Shown: piece by piece, positions 33,601 to 42,800 of the stretch
How the letters are laid out: the number at the start of each line of letters is the position of its first letter
How positions within the stretch are numbered: the first letter of the stretch is position 1
DNA from: JAXMHB01 sp046346965
Lineage (GTDB): Bacteria; Pseudomonadota; Gammaproteobacteria; Xanthomonadales; SZUA-5
Assembly: GCA_046346965.1 (NCBI GenBank)
Contig: JAXMHB010000013.1
Location: forward strand, 65,509 to 129,508
DNA: 64,000 nt
Reading direction: 5' to 3'
Translations under genes and position numbers: made by a program
The notes under the pieces: model-generated
What the model saw: the letters and a program-made list of their open reading frames with translations, nothing else
The model's database searches: none
What the model was told of the DNA's origin: nothing

Positions 33601-34763
33601 TCGCTGGCCGCCAGCAGTTCGTAGGGCGCTGCCAGATCCAGCCGGAAGCCCTGACGCATGCGGCCGCTCAGCTGATCCTGCACGGTGTAGCCGCCGCCGT
33701 CGAAATCCAGCCACAGCTGGCGCTGCAGCTGCACGCGATTGGCGTCGTCACCGAGGCCGCGGCTGCGCTCGCTCAGGCTCAGCGCATCGCCCTCGGTCAT
33801 CGCATAGGCCGGATAGCTGCGCCAGTCCGACGGCACATCGCCCTGCGCCGGATCGATCGGCGCGTTGCCGCTGACGTCCACCACGCGCAAGCGGTGATCG
33901 GCGGCAAAACTCCACACTTCCTGCGCCGGCCAGTTGTCGCCCGGCAAACTGGCGGTCAGCGTGTCGGCCAGCGCGGTGGCGCGGGCATTGAGCTCCAGCT
34001 GGTAACTGCCGGCCGTGGCCTGCACGCGCAGCATGCGTCCGGGCTCGACGACCGCCGGCAGGCTGCCGCTCACCGAGACCAGCTCATAACCCTCCGGCCA
34101 CGCCGGTCCCAGCCGTATTTCGCGCGCCTTGCCGGCCACGTGCAGCGCAATCCGCGTCGTCAGCCGTTGCGGAATGCCGTCGCTCCACAGTCGATGCACG
34201 GTGGTGTCGAGCGCATCGGCCTCGGTGGTGCTCACCTGCCGCTCCAGCCACAGCTGCGTGCCCTCGCGCGCCAACGGGAAGATGCGGCGTCCATCCACGC
34301 TCAGATCCAGCAGACGCATCGCCACCGGCACCTGCAGCGCATCTGGCGCGCTGCGCAAATCCAGCTGGTAACTGAGCGCATGCTCGCCCGGTTCCAGCCA
34401 CAGGCGCGGGCCCTGATAGCCGGGCATCACGGCGGCCGTCTTGCCATCCACGCTGAGATCGCGCGGCCAGACCTTGTCGGCGTACACCAGGTCCGTGTAG
34501 CCGGCGGCATACACCCGCTGCGTGTAGCGCACCTGCGCCTGCCCGGCCGCGATCTCGATGCGCACCGTATCCGGCAGGCTGCAGGCATAACCATCCGCAC
34601 TGTCGAGGGTGTTGAGGTCCTGAATCGGGCACTGGCGAAAGTCCTCGCCGTGCAGCACCCAGGCCTCCCAGCCGCGCAAGGGCTCCGGCACCTCCGTCGC
34701 GGCGCCCGCCGCCGTCAGCCACAACCCCAACAACACACCGCCCCAGCGCGCGTATCGGCCCAT
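30669..34763 (-). CDS. Large membrane protein of unknown function, 1364 residues
   Basis: I do not recognise the family. A signal peptide (MGRYARWGGVLLGLWLTAAG) is followed by a ~450-residue beta-rich domain. A cluster of hydrophobic helices comes next (around residues 470-570, from FIAAFTVVLAW onward), then a Pro-rich linker (PAPPPPPAPPAPAAP) near residue 620 and a Gln/Asn-rich helical patch. Another hydrophobic segment lies near 690-740, followed by a second ~430-residue beta-rich domain and several C-terminal helices (~1150-1340). The two halves look like a repeated plan of beta-rich periplasmic domain plus membrane helices. It is probably an inner-membrane protein with large periplasmic parts. 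It stands alone between a terminator stem and a secreted-protein gene. Confidence 0.8.
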   Translation of the reverse strand: MGRYARWGGVLLGLWLTAAGAATEVPEPLRGWEAWVLHGEDFRQCPIQDLNTLDSADGYACSLPDTVRIEIAAGQAQVRYTQRVYAAGYTDLVYADKVWPRDLSVDGKTAAVMPGYQGPRLWLEPGEHALSYQLDLRSAPDALQVPVAMRLLDLSVDGRRIFPLAREGTQLWLERQVSTTEADALDTTVHRLWSDGIPQRLTTRIALHVAGKAREIRLGPAWPEGYELVSVSGSLPAVVEPGRMLRVQATAGSYQLELNARATALADTLTASLPGDNWPAQEVWSFAADHRLRVVDVSGNAPIDPAQGDVPSDWRSYPAYAMTEGDALSLSERSRGLGDDANRVQLQRQLWLDFDGGGYTVQDQLSGRMRQGFRLDLAAPYELLAASERGESLLVTEGAGAGLRGVELRYPNLNLETTARLPALLQLPAHGWNERLDGVSVSLHLPPGYRLLQASGVDRAPEAWIERWDIYEVFIAAFTVVLAWRFGGLRLAGVVAVLVVLGVHEPEVPRYSLIALLLLAIAWRMLPVGRLRMFVAVATLLCAGAFALAALPFAIDQARWALHPQLAGGYSVSGGLDFGYAARSEAVITDEAEGIVVAEPAPPPPPAPPAPAAPMAQEQIQQNYLSNVQNSASNLRAKRAGNLERYAKDAVVQAGIGRPTWSWEQVSLGFDGPVDSAQMVSLWLLPPWLTALWRLLLVAALAGIALLLTFSVRRVRPAPLAAALLLLLGGGASAAELPDASWLEALKQRLTEAPACAPQCVRLAETTVRLDGNRLQLSAEVHAEASLLVPVPIDDAALLDVAVRLDGQPAAVLGRAEGSTAGWVAVTRGVHRIDLVAEVRGDRVALDFSLTPAAVQADVPGWTVTGLRDGHLLSERLELVREAASEAAAGSPTARVPIKPYVRIEREISLDLDWTVSTRVIRLAPQDGGFSVRVPLLAGEQPGDAGLKVEDGRAEVTLQPGVWETTISSRLPRSETLTLTAPEIGERAEVWRVLVGPSLSMQASGVPVSEPQDGIGDELWVHEFNPLPGEQLTLTITRPAAVPGATLVADSVTLSSDIGTRSSTHTLSLQLRATQGGSHALTLPEGAELLSVAINGSALNLKLEAGKLTLPVRPGAQTLELSWRESAGVGLINRTPLVDLGLDAANIRLNLSLPSDRWLLRLSGPAIGPAVLYWSGLIVLLAIGYGLGRSGRALLPAGHWMLLVLGFSTFSYIPLFVVAIGFLALDARQRYLPGALGKWSFDLIQLLVAGLTVAAFLALVAAIPAGLLGSPDMHIAGGTGAYSSPGWLADRASGMLPQAQAISLPMWAYKAAMLLFALWLAYALLRWIKLAWQALTHGGGWKPLRRAAQTAPAAPAATPAPGNE

Positions 34764-34839
34764 GTGGAGACTCCGTGATGGCTGCCCCGACTATAGACGG
34801 GAAGCCACGGCGCCGGACGGCGGGCGGCCGCGTGCAGGT

Positions 34840-35490
34840 CTACTGGGCTGGCGGGGCGACCTGACACGGCGCGACCGTGAGTTTCAGCTCCATCGACGGC
34901 TTGCTGTCCGCCTGCGCGCTGCGTGCGTACACCGAAAAGTCGCGCACGCAGACGCCGCCCGACGCGCCCTCGAGCGCCGACACCAGGCGCGAAACTCCGC
35001 GCAGATCGGTCGGGCAGCGCCAGCGATACATCGACGCCTCGGCCGGGATCTGCAGCTCGGAGACCAGCGCGCATCCGCTTTGCACCGCGATCGCCTTGGC
35101 ATTGGCATCGAGTGCGGCCAGTTCGGTCGGCGTGGCATGCACACGGTGAGCGGACGGATCGGGCCAGCCCACGATGTCCGCCGTGAGCGTGAAATCACGC
35201 GGCCCGCGGCTGTCGGCCTCGGCCGCCGTGAACTCCGTCCGTTGCGCATGACTCAGCAGCGGCAGCTGCGACAGTGCGCGCGAGCTGGCGTCGGGATCGG
35301 CGGCGCTGGCGATCAGACTGAGCTTGCCATCGCGGATGTCCAGGCGATTCCAAGTCATTGCATCGAGCGGCTGGACCAGCGCCTCGAGTACGTCCGAGCT
35401 ACGCGTCGGCGCGGGCTCATTGGCTGTGGCCTGTGTCGCCAGCAGTAGCGTCAGCATGGCGACCATCCACGACGATCGGCAGAGATTCAT
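34840..35490 (-). CDS. Hypothetical exported protein with PilO/GspM-like features
   Basis: The 216-residue product has an N-terminal hydrophobic export signal (SSWMVAMLTLLLATQATA). The mature domain has two similar halves of the form beta-alpha-beta, visible in LDAMTWNRLDIRDGKLSLIA and FSVYARSAQADSKPSMELKL, with a Cys in each of CALVSEL, RCPTDL, VCVRDF and PCQV. The use of ALSQLPLLS and RLVSALEGASGGV resembles periplasmic ferredoxin-like domains of PilO/GspM-type assembly proteins, but this is a guess. It is upstream of the 1364-residue gene by 76 bp and may be cotranscribed with it. Confidence 0.65.
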   Translation of the reverse strand: MNLCRSSWMVAMLTLLLATQATANEPAPTRSSDVLEALVQPLDAMTWNRLDIRDGKLSLIASAADPDASSRALSQLPLLSHAQRTEFTAAEADSRGPRDFTLTADIVGWPDPSAHRVHATPTELAALDANAKAIAVQSGCALVSELQIPAEASMYRWRCPTDLRGVSRLVSALEGASGGVCVRDFSVYARSAQADSKPSMELKLTVAPCQVAPPAQ

Positions 35491-35571
35491 GGCACTTCCC
35501 GGTGGCTGCGAACCCCGGTTTCGAGCTGGGCGGCGGTCGGAAGTTCCGATCACTCCGATCTTTGCGGACAT

Positions 35572-35597
35572 AGACCGGTGCGATCGTGCACCGGTCT
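35572..35597. terminator. Stem-loop after the S74 fibre gene
   Basis: A 10-bp stem (AGACCGGTGC with GCACCGGTCT) and 6-nt loop lie 32 bp beyond the stop codon of the S74 protein gene. It is a candidate terminator on the minus strand. Confidence 0.5.
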
Positions 35598-35628
35598 GAT
35601 TCCCCGGCCTATGCGCGAACCCACACGC

Positions 35629-37212
35629 CTATTTGCCCGCGCGCTCGGCCTCCAGTTTCGCCAGGCGCTCGCCGAATTCGGCGAGTTGCGCTTTCAGCGC
35701 CGCGTTCTCGGCTTCCAGTTTGGCGTTGAGGCCCTGGATCGCGGCGAGCGCGACGCCGTCGGCGTCGACGGTGGCGATCGAGCGGCCGTCGCCGGCCAAG
35801 CCAAAGGCGGCCTTGAAGTCCTCGGCGGTCGGTCCCAGGTGGCGGCCCTCGCTGGACTGCTTGTACTCCCAGAAGCTGAGCGGCAGTGCCAACAGGCGTT
35901 CGAGCACATCGCTGGGGTCGGCGCTCTCGAAGGCGTGCTTGTAGCTGCGCGAGGACGCGTTGGTCCAGGCGCCGCCGCTCGACAGCGTAGCGGTGCTGCT
36001 GTTGGCGGTGATGCGCAAGCGGTCGGAGCCTGCCGTCAGGCCGATCAGATTGGTATTCAGGGTGCCGGTGCTGTCCGACACAAAACTCAGGGCGGCCTTG
36101 CCGGTGCGCGTGACCATGCGCAGATCGGCGTCAGCGTCGGCCGGCGCGGGACGCGGCGACACCACCAGATCATCGCCGCCAGCGAAGGCGTTGGTATTGA
36201 TACCGACGCCGCCGCCGGCGCGCACGATGAACTGGTTGGGGCCGGTGGTGACCAGCGCCGCGCCAGTCGCATCGCCCCAGATGAAACTGCCCTCGTCGCC
36301 ATCACTGTCGCCGGAATTGCCGCCGTTGGGACATTGCTCGCCGCCGCTCGGTGGCCGCACCGACACCCGGAATCCGCTGGCCCAGGAATTGGCGCCGCCG
36401 GCGCAGGCCTCTGATCCGCCGGTCACGGTCGCGAAGTTGCCGATCGCCTTGTTGCCGGAGCCACCCGCGACCGTCGTGGCGCTGCCCTGGGCGATATTGC
36501 TGTTGCCACCGGCGACGGTGGCATAACTGCCGCGCGCCAGATTGCCGATGCCGCCGCCGACGGTGGGCCCCAATTGCACGTCGGGAAAGGCGGAGGCGTT
36601 GCCGGCGACATTGTTGGCGCCGCCGGCGATGGTGCTGCCGTTGGCCCAGGCGCGCTGCACCGAGCCGCCACCGATGCTCACGGCGGATGATCCCGAGGCC
36701 GCCTGGGCGTCGTAGCCGGCGGTCCAGTTAATGCTCAGCGCATTGGCCTGCAGGCGCGCGCCGGTGAGGTTGTTGACGCGCAGCACCAGCGGCTGGGCAT
36801 CGGTGGTGCCGAGAAAATCCGTCGCCGGATTGGTTCCGGCATTGCCCTGGGTGTCCCAGCAGACGCCGGCCAGCGCGGCCTTGGCGTCGAAGGGCTGGGG
36901 CGATCCCAGCGCCACGAAGCCGCTGCCGCCCTGTCCGACCTCGGTGCGCAGGCTGACGGCGCCGAGCTCGGCGAGGTCGACGCCGAAGTCCACATCGACC
37001 GCGAAGGCGCCCTCGCGGACCTCGACACCGTAGAGCGTGAGCGGCGGCAGCAATGCCTGGCGGCCGCCGGCATCGAGCACGCTCAAACGCAGGTCATAGC
37101 GCCCGTGGGCGGGTTTGCCGCCGTCACTCAGGCTGCCGCGATAGGTCCACGGCGCGGCCTGCGCCGACACTGCCAGCGCGGCACCGATGACGATGGCACA
37201 TAGCTTGTTCAT
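35629..37212 (-). CDS. Secreted fibre-like protein with C-terminal S74 intramolecular chaperone
   Basis: The 527-residue product has a signal peptide (MNKLCAIVIGAALAVSAQAA) and an N-terminal beta domain. A Gly/Asn/Ala-rich central region of short repeats (GGGIGNLARGSYATVAGGNS, TTVAGGSGNKAIGNFATVTG) resembles YadA-type beta-roll head repeats. The C-terminus has the peptidase S74 / endosialidase-chaperone pattern: NASSRSYKHAFESADPSD, LPLSFWEYK, RHLGPTAEDF, ATVDADGVALAAIQGL, then a coiled coil with heptad Leu (LEAENAALKAQLAEFGERLA). In phage tail fibres this domain trimerises the stalk and cleaves itself off. A signal peptide and no phage genes nearby argue for a cell-surface trimeric protein. 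The gene follows the 99-residue GFE protein by 12 bp. Confidence 0.88.
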   Translation of the reverse strand: MNKLCAIVIGAALAVSAQAAPWTYRGSLSDGGKPAHGRYDLRLSVLDAGGRQALLPPLTLYGVEVREGAFAVDVDFGVDLAELGAVSLRTEVGQGGSGFVALGSPQPFDAKAALAGVCWDTQGNAGTNPATDFLGTTDAQPLVLRVNNLTGARLQANALSINWTAGYDAQAASGSSAVSIGGGSVQRAWANGSTIAGGANNVAGNASAFPDVQLGPTVGGGIGNLARGSYATVAGGNSNIAQGSATTVAGGSGNKAIGNFATVTGGSEACAGGANSWASGFRVSVRPPSGGEQCPNGGNSGDSDGDEGSFIWGDATGAALVTTGPNQFIVRAGGGVGINTNAFAGGDDLVVSPRPAPADADADLRMVTRTGKAALSFVSDSTGTLNTNLIGLTAGSDRLRITANSSTATLSSGGAWTNASSRSYKHAFESADPSDVLERLLALPLSFWEYKQSSEGRHLGPTAEDFKAAFGLAGDGRSIATVDADGVALAAIQGLNAKLEAENAALKAQLAEFGERLAKLEAERAGK

Positions 37213-37224
37213 GCTTCCCCCTGC

Positions 37225-37524
37225 TCACTCAAAGCCGTTACGGAATAGATCGCCGCCCACAGTGCAGACCGCGAGGCTGGACTTGGCGGCATCGCTGACC
37301 GTCAACCGCGCGTCCAGCCCAAAGCGCCCGCCCTGCACGTCTCCGTCGCCGGGGCGCAGCGCCGCCTGCAGCGCATTGCGACCGTCCTCGCTGCGGGCGA
37401 CCGGCGCGCTCAATTCGCCCTCGCCGGCAAAGCGCGGCGCCTCCGCGGCACCGAGCCCGACGGCCCACAGCCAGCCGCACAGGGCCAGTCCGGGTCGACA
37501 GGCCAGTCGAGTTGATCGATCCAT
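37225..37524 (-). CDS. Small secreted protein with C-terminal GFE motif
   Basis: The 99-residue product has a signal peptide (RSTRLACRPGLALCGWLWAV, then GLGAA). The mature part includes a GELSAPVARSEDGRNALQAA stretch and ends CTVGGDLFRNGFE. Short C-termini of the form Phe-x-x-Gly-Phe-Glu recur on many exported proteins in Lysobacterales, as I recall from such genomes; a sorting role is conjecture. It is the first gene of a two-gene unit with the S74 protein. The ATG at 37524 was chosen because it begins the signal peptide. Confidence 0.7.
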   Translation of the reverse strand: MDRSTRLACRPGLALCGWLWAVGLGAAEAPRFAGEGELSAPVARSEDGRNALQAALRPGDGDVQGGRFGLDARLTVSDAAKSSLAVCTVGGDLFRNGFE

Positions 37525-37867
37525 CGCGCACTCCGGGCAAGGCAAGACCACGCGACAACGAGCCGCAGCATGTGGTCTACCACAGACGCAATCGGGCGCG
37601 TAGAGCGGCGACAGGCGCTTAGAGGTCCCGCTGAAGGTGGCGGCATCACGCATTTGGACAAGAAGCAAAACAGCGATGCCTGCGCGTGACCACACATCCG
37701 CACAGCCTCCGCTTCGCGCTGCGGCAAAGGTATGCAGCAGGTGTCGCCTTCTCTGACTCACTTCGTCCGGGCACCCTTTGACCTGTTTCGCCGTAATTGG
37801 CCTTGCGTCGCGCTGCTTAGGTGCGACGATCTCGCGACTGGCCACTGGACTGACTATGATTGGCGCC
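37525..37867. other. 343-bp divergent intergenic region before the conflict cassette
   Basis: This gap separates the minus-strand GFE/S74 genes from the plus-strand nitrilase-fold gene and should hold promoters for both. A TTGACC at 37778-37783 could be a -35 box, but I see no good -10 partner. No repeat or RNA structure is evident. Confidence 0.4.
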
Positions 37868-39208
37868 ATGAGCGCCATTGCCGACGACTGGGAAACGCTG
37901 ACCGAACTGTTCAATGACGGCTCGGACCACGCGCTGCGCGAAGCGTTGGTGCGACTTTGGGTTATGTCCCTCGACAGCGTTCGGCTGAATCACTGGGAGC
38001 AGAGCGAAAACGAAAAGACTGTTTCAGAGAACAAGCGCGCGTTCGAGAAAGCGCATTCCCGTGAGCAGAGAATGGCCCTATCCCAACTGCGCGCGGCGCC
38101 GCTGGCCTTGATCCGCGCATTGGATGACATCTTGGCCGTCCACGCGCCGCAAGCTCGAGGCTTTAGTAACACCGACGCTGTGTTTGCGTACGATCTGATG
38201 GGAACCGAGTATTGGTTGGTCCCGGTACCCTTGGCTGCCAGACACAAGGCACACACGGCTCAACAGGCTATGCGCCAGAGCCGGTGGTTTCACCACCACG
38301 CGGTCTTTCCGCGCAGGACGGCACACGGGTACGAGGTTCGCCTCCAGGCGTCACGATCCGAACTGGATGAGCGCCTCACCTCCATCCTCGGCCAGCCATC
38401 CCCAGGCCTGGGCGTCTGGATCGCGCACTTCTGCGATGGTGCGGATGTCGTCTGGGATCAGAACTCCAGTCCGGTGGGAAACTGGCGGACGGTTCGCGTA
38501 AGCGACCATGCGATACGGGCCCGTTCTATCTGCGCCACGCTAAAAAAGTGCATGGAGCAGTCCGCACAGGTGGTGGTGTTCCCGGAATTCACAATAGATC
38601 TGGAACAGCGCAAAACCGTGCGCGAGTTCCTTCAGAGCCAGGCAACAGGATCAGGTCCCTTGATCGTCGTGGCCGGGAGCTTTCATGCGCCCGTGACAGA
38701 CGCCGCGTCCGGCAACACCTATTTCAATACTGCTCCCGTCTACGGTCCGGGCGGTCGCGAGCTCTTCGCCCACCGTAAGCTTCGCTTGTTTGGAGAGGCG
38801 AGGGTTGGCTCCGAGCATGCGGAGGTCGGAAATCAACTGGATATTCTGCTGACGCCGATAGGTTGCATGACCGTGCTGATCTGCAAGGATTTCTGCGACG
38901 ATGCACCCTGCGTCTCTGGCTTGTTGACGGAGGTGCCGGTCGATTGGGTGTTCGTGCCCAGCTATGGCAATCGCGCGACGCTCTCGCTGCACAAGAAAAA
39001 GGCCAGCCAGTTGGCACGGGTCACGCCGGGAACCTCGGTGGCAGTCGCGCAGACCAGGAACACGGCAATGGACCCCAAAGGGCGCGCGCTGACGGGCTTC
39101 GCGCACCCTGCTGGTCAGGAAAAGTGCGTCAGGGTCACAAGGAAGGGCGGCATGGTGACTCTTCCACTTGCCGTGCAGCAGCGGCCACGCCTCAGCGTGG
39201 TGCGGTAG
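37868..39208 (+). CDS. Nitrilase-superfamily hydrolase of a putative conflict cassette
   Basis: The 446-residue protein has a ~200-residue N-terminal helical region without recognised motifs and a C-terminal carbon-nitrogen hydrolase domain. The catalytic triad is in place: Glu240 in VVVFPEFTID, Lys304 in FAHRKLRLFGEA and Cys339 in VLICKDFCDD. The domain should cleave or transfer a C-N bond in an amide or nitrile. The start is either ATG 37868 or ATG 37856, neither with a clear ribosome site. Two further genes follow on the same strand: a winged-helix protein 82 bp away and the 1483-residue NTPase. Together they look like an effector, a regulator and a sensor. Its base composition is a little less GC-rich than the flanking genes. 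Confidence 0.8.
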   Translation: MSAIADDWETLTELFNDGSDHALREALVRLWVMSLDSVRLNHWEQSENEKTVSENKRAFEKAHSREQRMALSQLRAAPLALIRALDDILAVHAPQARGFSNTDAVFAYDLMGTEYWLVPVPLAARHKAHTAQQAMRQSRWFHHHAVFPRRTAHGYEVRLQASRSELDERLTSILGQPSPGLGVWIAHFCDGADVVWDQNSSPVGNWRTVRVSDHAIRARSICATLKKCMEQSAQVVVFPEFTIDLEQRKTVREFLQSQATGSGPLIVVAGSFHAPVTDAASGNTYFNTAPVYGPGGRELFAHRKLRLFGEARVGSEHAEVGNQLDILLTPIGCMTVLICKDFCDDAPCVSGLLTEVPVDWVFVPSYGNRATLSLHKKKASQLARVTPGTSVAVAQTRNTAMDPKGRALTGFAHPAGQEKCVRVTRKGGMVTLPLAVQQRPRLSVVR

Positions 39209-39290
39209 CAAGTCGCCGACGGATGGGACTTGCGCTCGTCTAAAGTGTCCTAAATTATTGGCGGACTGCGGTCGAAGGTTTAGTACGCTT

Positions 39291-39878
39291 ATGTCCTTGC
39301 TGGATCGACACCCGGACTCCCTGATCGCACACCATGAGCCTGCTGAGATCTTGGCAGCGCTGCGCGAGTCCAAATCCCTGACGGCCGCACAAGCGCATCG
39401 CTTGGATACCTATCTGCTGCACTGGTCGAACCTGATCCTGCATCGCCCCGCTGATCGAGAGGGCGTCCTTGAGCTGCTCAGCGTCAGCGAGCGGGCTCGC
39501 GACCAGTTGCCTGCTGGCGCAGCAGATGTGGATGGCCTGGGCATCCGATGGACAGCGTTCGAGGACTTGCTCGAGTTGCGCCGCCGCGTTCTGCAGCAGG
39601 CAAATCAAGCAGGCAAGCTCGGGCGGCAAGACGAGATACTCGCCTTGATCCGCGACCATCACGGCCCGATCCGTCAAGTCGAGCTGACCGAGCAGCTGAA
39701 GCTCAGCGCAGGCCGCGTGAGCCAGGTCCTGGGGCTCTTGGAGGAGCGTGGACTGATCACTCGGCGTCGCGAAGGCCGCGAGTGCTGGGTGTCAATCGCG
39801 GCATCTGGCTCTGCGTCCACCAGCCACAGGCCGCACAGCTCGCCGGTTGCGCTGTTCCGCCCGACTCAGGCCGCCTGA
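39291..39878 (+). CDS. Winged-helix DNA-binding protein of the cassette
   Basis: The 195-residue protein has an N-terminal helical region (about residues 1-110) and a C-terminal MarR/HTH-type winged helix: LGRQDEILALIRDHHGPI, RQVELTEQLKLSAGRVSQVL with the recognition helix, GLLEERGLITRRREG forming the wing. The N-terminal part is not recognised. It could regulate the cassette. Its stop is one base before the ATG of the NTPase gene (TGATATGA), so the two are translationally coupled. GAAGG lies upstream of the chosen ATG at 39291. Confidence 0.8.
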   Translation: MSLLDRHPDSLIAHHEPAEILAALRESKSLTAAQAHRLDTYLLHWSNLILHRPADREGVLELLSVSERARDQLPAGAADVDGLGIRWTAFEDLLELRRRVLQQANQAGKLGRQDEILALIRDHHGPIRQVELTEQLKLSAGRVSQVLGLLEERGLITRRREGRECWVSIAASGSASTSHRPHSSPVALFRPTQAA

Positions 39879-39879
39879 T

Positions 39880-42800
39880 ATGAACTTTGCCTACCTGACG
39901 ACCTTCTACAGCTACAAGGGAGGCGTCGGGCGGACGCTGGCGCTGGCGAATGTCGGGGCCGCATTGGCCAAGCGTGGCTCCGGGCGCGTGCTGCTGATCG
40001 ACTGCGACCTGGAAGCTCCCGGATTGCATCGCATTGAAGCACTGCGTCCTTCGAACCAGGCTGCTGAGGGCGGCGTACTGCCCTGGCTCGCACAACTAGA
40101 CCCGCACTCGGCCGAGCCCGCAGACGACAGCCGGTTCTGGGATGCCATCTATCAGCCCAGGTCGGATCTGGCCCTGTACGTACTGCCCGCCTGCCATGGC
40201 GATGATGTGGCCGACTGGTATGCGCGCATCGATTGGCGTGCGTGGTTTACCAGTGATCCGGATACGATGATCTCGCCGCTGCTGCAGGCCTTTAGGCGCG
40301 TACTAGTAGAGGTCCAGCAGCGTGGATATGCCTATGTGCTGGTCGATTCGCGCACCGGACATTCGGATCTGGGCGGGCTGATGCTGTTTCAGTTGCCGCA
40401 TATGGCTGTGATTGTCAGCAACTACAACGATCAGAATCTCGGCGGCCTGCGGCCGATCTTGCAGGCCATGCTGCCGTATACGGATCGCGACCGGCCGCCA
40501 GCCAACGGCATCATGCGCGGCTTCTTTCCGCCACCCGCAGGACACGGCGCGGATGCCCATCAGCTCGGTGTGTTGGAACGCTGGTTGGTGTTCTCGCCGG
40601 TGCCTGCGGACCGCGATCTGGATGAACTGCTGGATCAGCGCCGGGCCCGAGCCAAGGCGCTGTTGGCCGCGGATGTGGCGCTCGGTGGCTACAGCGAGAT
40701 TCCCGCCGTCCTGCAGTTTCAGCTGCAGGAAACACTGGCGGTGCTGGATGCACCGGAGAGCAAGCTGGCAGAGCGCTATCTGGAGATCGCGCAGCAGATT
40801 GAAGCAAATCGGGCACAACGGCTGCGAGAACTCGGTGCTGATCTGACCGCAGTCACCAGCCCGCGCAGGGTTGATTTGTCTGGTCGCGGAGAGACGCGCG
40901 TCAGCGCCCAAGGTGCGATAGAGAAATCAACGACAGCGCAAGGCCGAACCTTTGAGCAGCGGGTCGCCGAACTGCTGCGCCTATTGGGTTATGAAGTCAG
41001 CGGCGAGACGATGGGCGACGGCAATCGCATCGACCTGATTGCCAAGAGCCGCAGCGGCCTGCGCGCCGAGCACTTTGTCATTGAGTGCAAGGATCAGAAG
41101 GCGGCCATCAGCAAGGATCAGGTTGAAAAGCTGTGGATCTGGCGCGACAGGGAACGCAGGTCGGTGCCCGGCGCCGATGGCATGTTCATCACCAGCGGCG
41201 ACTATGCGCCGGCGGCACGCGCGAGCGCGGAGGTGCATGGTTTATTGCTGTCTACGCTGAAGGAGCTGGAACGCAAGCTCTTCGATCCAGAGCCCTATGT
41301 GCAGACCTGGCTGCAGAGCTACGAAGGCAAGCGCGAGGCGCAGGCCTATGTTGCGCAACAGCTGTACGCAGGCGATGGCGCGCCCGAGAAGAGCAGCGCG
41401 GGCGCTTCTGCAGATGCGGACGCTGCGGAGGGTCCCGACGAGACTGAAGCAGACGAAAGTGAGCGCGCGGACACTCGTATTGACCTGATCCCGTACGCGT
41501 TGGATTGGCTCGGCGGTAGAACGTCCGCGCAGCGCCTGCCGAATCGCTTCTGGGTGTTGATCGGCAACTACGGCACCGGCAAGAGCACCTTTACCCGGCG
41601 ATTGACCTTCGAGCTGCTGCGCCGGCGACGGGCGGGGGAAGCCTGGCCCTTGCCGATCCTGATCAATTTGAAGGAACGCGCGGGCGCGCCCAGCCTCGAC
41701 AATCTGCTGCAGGAGTTCCTCAGCGAGTACCGCCTGAACGCCAGTGTGCGCCAGCTGCGCTACGGGCTGGAGCAAGGCACGGCGGCGCTGCTGCTGGACA
41801 GCTTTGACGAAATGGCGCTGGCCCAGTACGGGCGTACGCTGGAGCAACAGCTGCGCGAGTTTGCCCGGCTGGTGCTCGAGTTTCCGGACGCCAAAGTGCT
41901 GTTGACGAGTCGCACGCATTTGTTTCGTAGCGAGCAGGAATTGGAACGCAGCGTGCTCGGACGCGATGGACTCGCCGAGGCAGGCTCGCCCCTCGCGGCT
42001 ACAGCGCGCGAATTGGGCGCCAGCATCCAGACCTTGGCACCGTTTACGCCCGCGCAGATCGCCACCTTTATCCGCAACCAGGCCTCGCCGGAGCGTGCCG
42101 AGGCAATCCTTGAGTTCATCGAGCAGACGCACAAGCTCAGTGACCTCGCACCCACTGCGGTGCTGCTGGAAATGATCATCAGCGGCTATGACGCGTTGCG
42201 TACGCGCGCCCGCGCAGGCGGCGTGATCGCCGCTGAGCTGTATCAGGTCTTCGTCGATGAATGGCTGGGCAAGCGCGCCCATGCCAACGCTCAGCTCAGT
42301 CAGGCGCAGATGACCCAATGGCTGCAGGTACTGGCGCGCCAGCTCTGGGATGCGCCGGGGCAACGGCTGCACTATCGCCATTTGTCCGACCTGATCATGG
42401 CGCGCCGGGAACTGAGCGCCGCCATTGATCCCACGCGCGTGGACCTGGAACTGCGCACCGCGAGTTTTCTCACGCGTAACAGCGCTGGCGACTACGGCTT
42501 CTCGCACCGCAGCTTTCTGGAGTTCTTCCTGGCGCGCGCCTTGGTGCAGTGCCTGATGGACACGCGCGAGGCTGGCCTGGAGGCAGCCGCCGAGCAGCTG
42601 GTGGCGGCCCTGCCCGATGCGCGCTTGTCGCCGGAGTGCCTGCGCTTCTTCCAGGATCTGGCCCAGCTTGCCTGCGCCGACGTCACACCGTTCTGGCTGC
42701 ACGCGAGCCGGGTGGTGCGGCAACTGCTGAGCAAAGTGCGCGCACCCGCGCGTAGCGCCAATGCCTTGCGGATGGCGCGCGAATGCGCTGCCGATCCACA

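Noticed and set aside
31167..34778. 1203-residue plus-strand frame
   Set aside because: It is antisense to the 1364-residue membrane protein; its Arg/Gln/His-rich composition is typical of a shadow frame in high-GC DNA.
35629..37212. Prophage remnant, based on the S74 tail-fibre chaperone
   Set aside because: No other phage gene, integrase or attachment site is visible and the protein has a Sec signal peptide.
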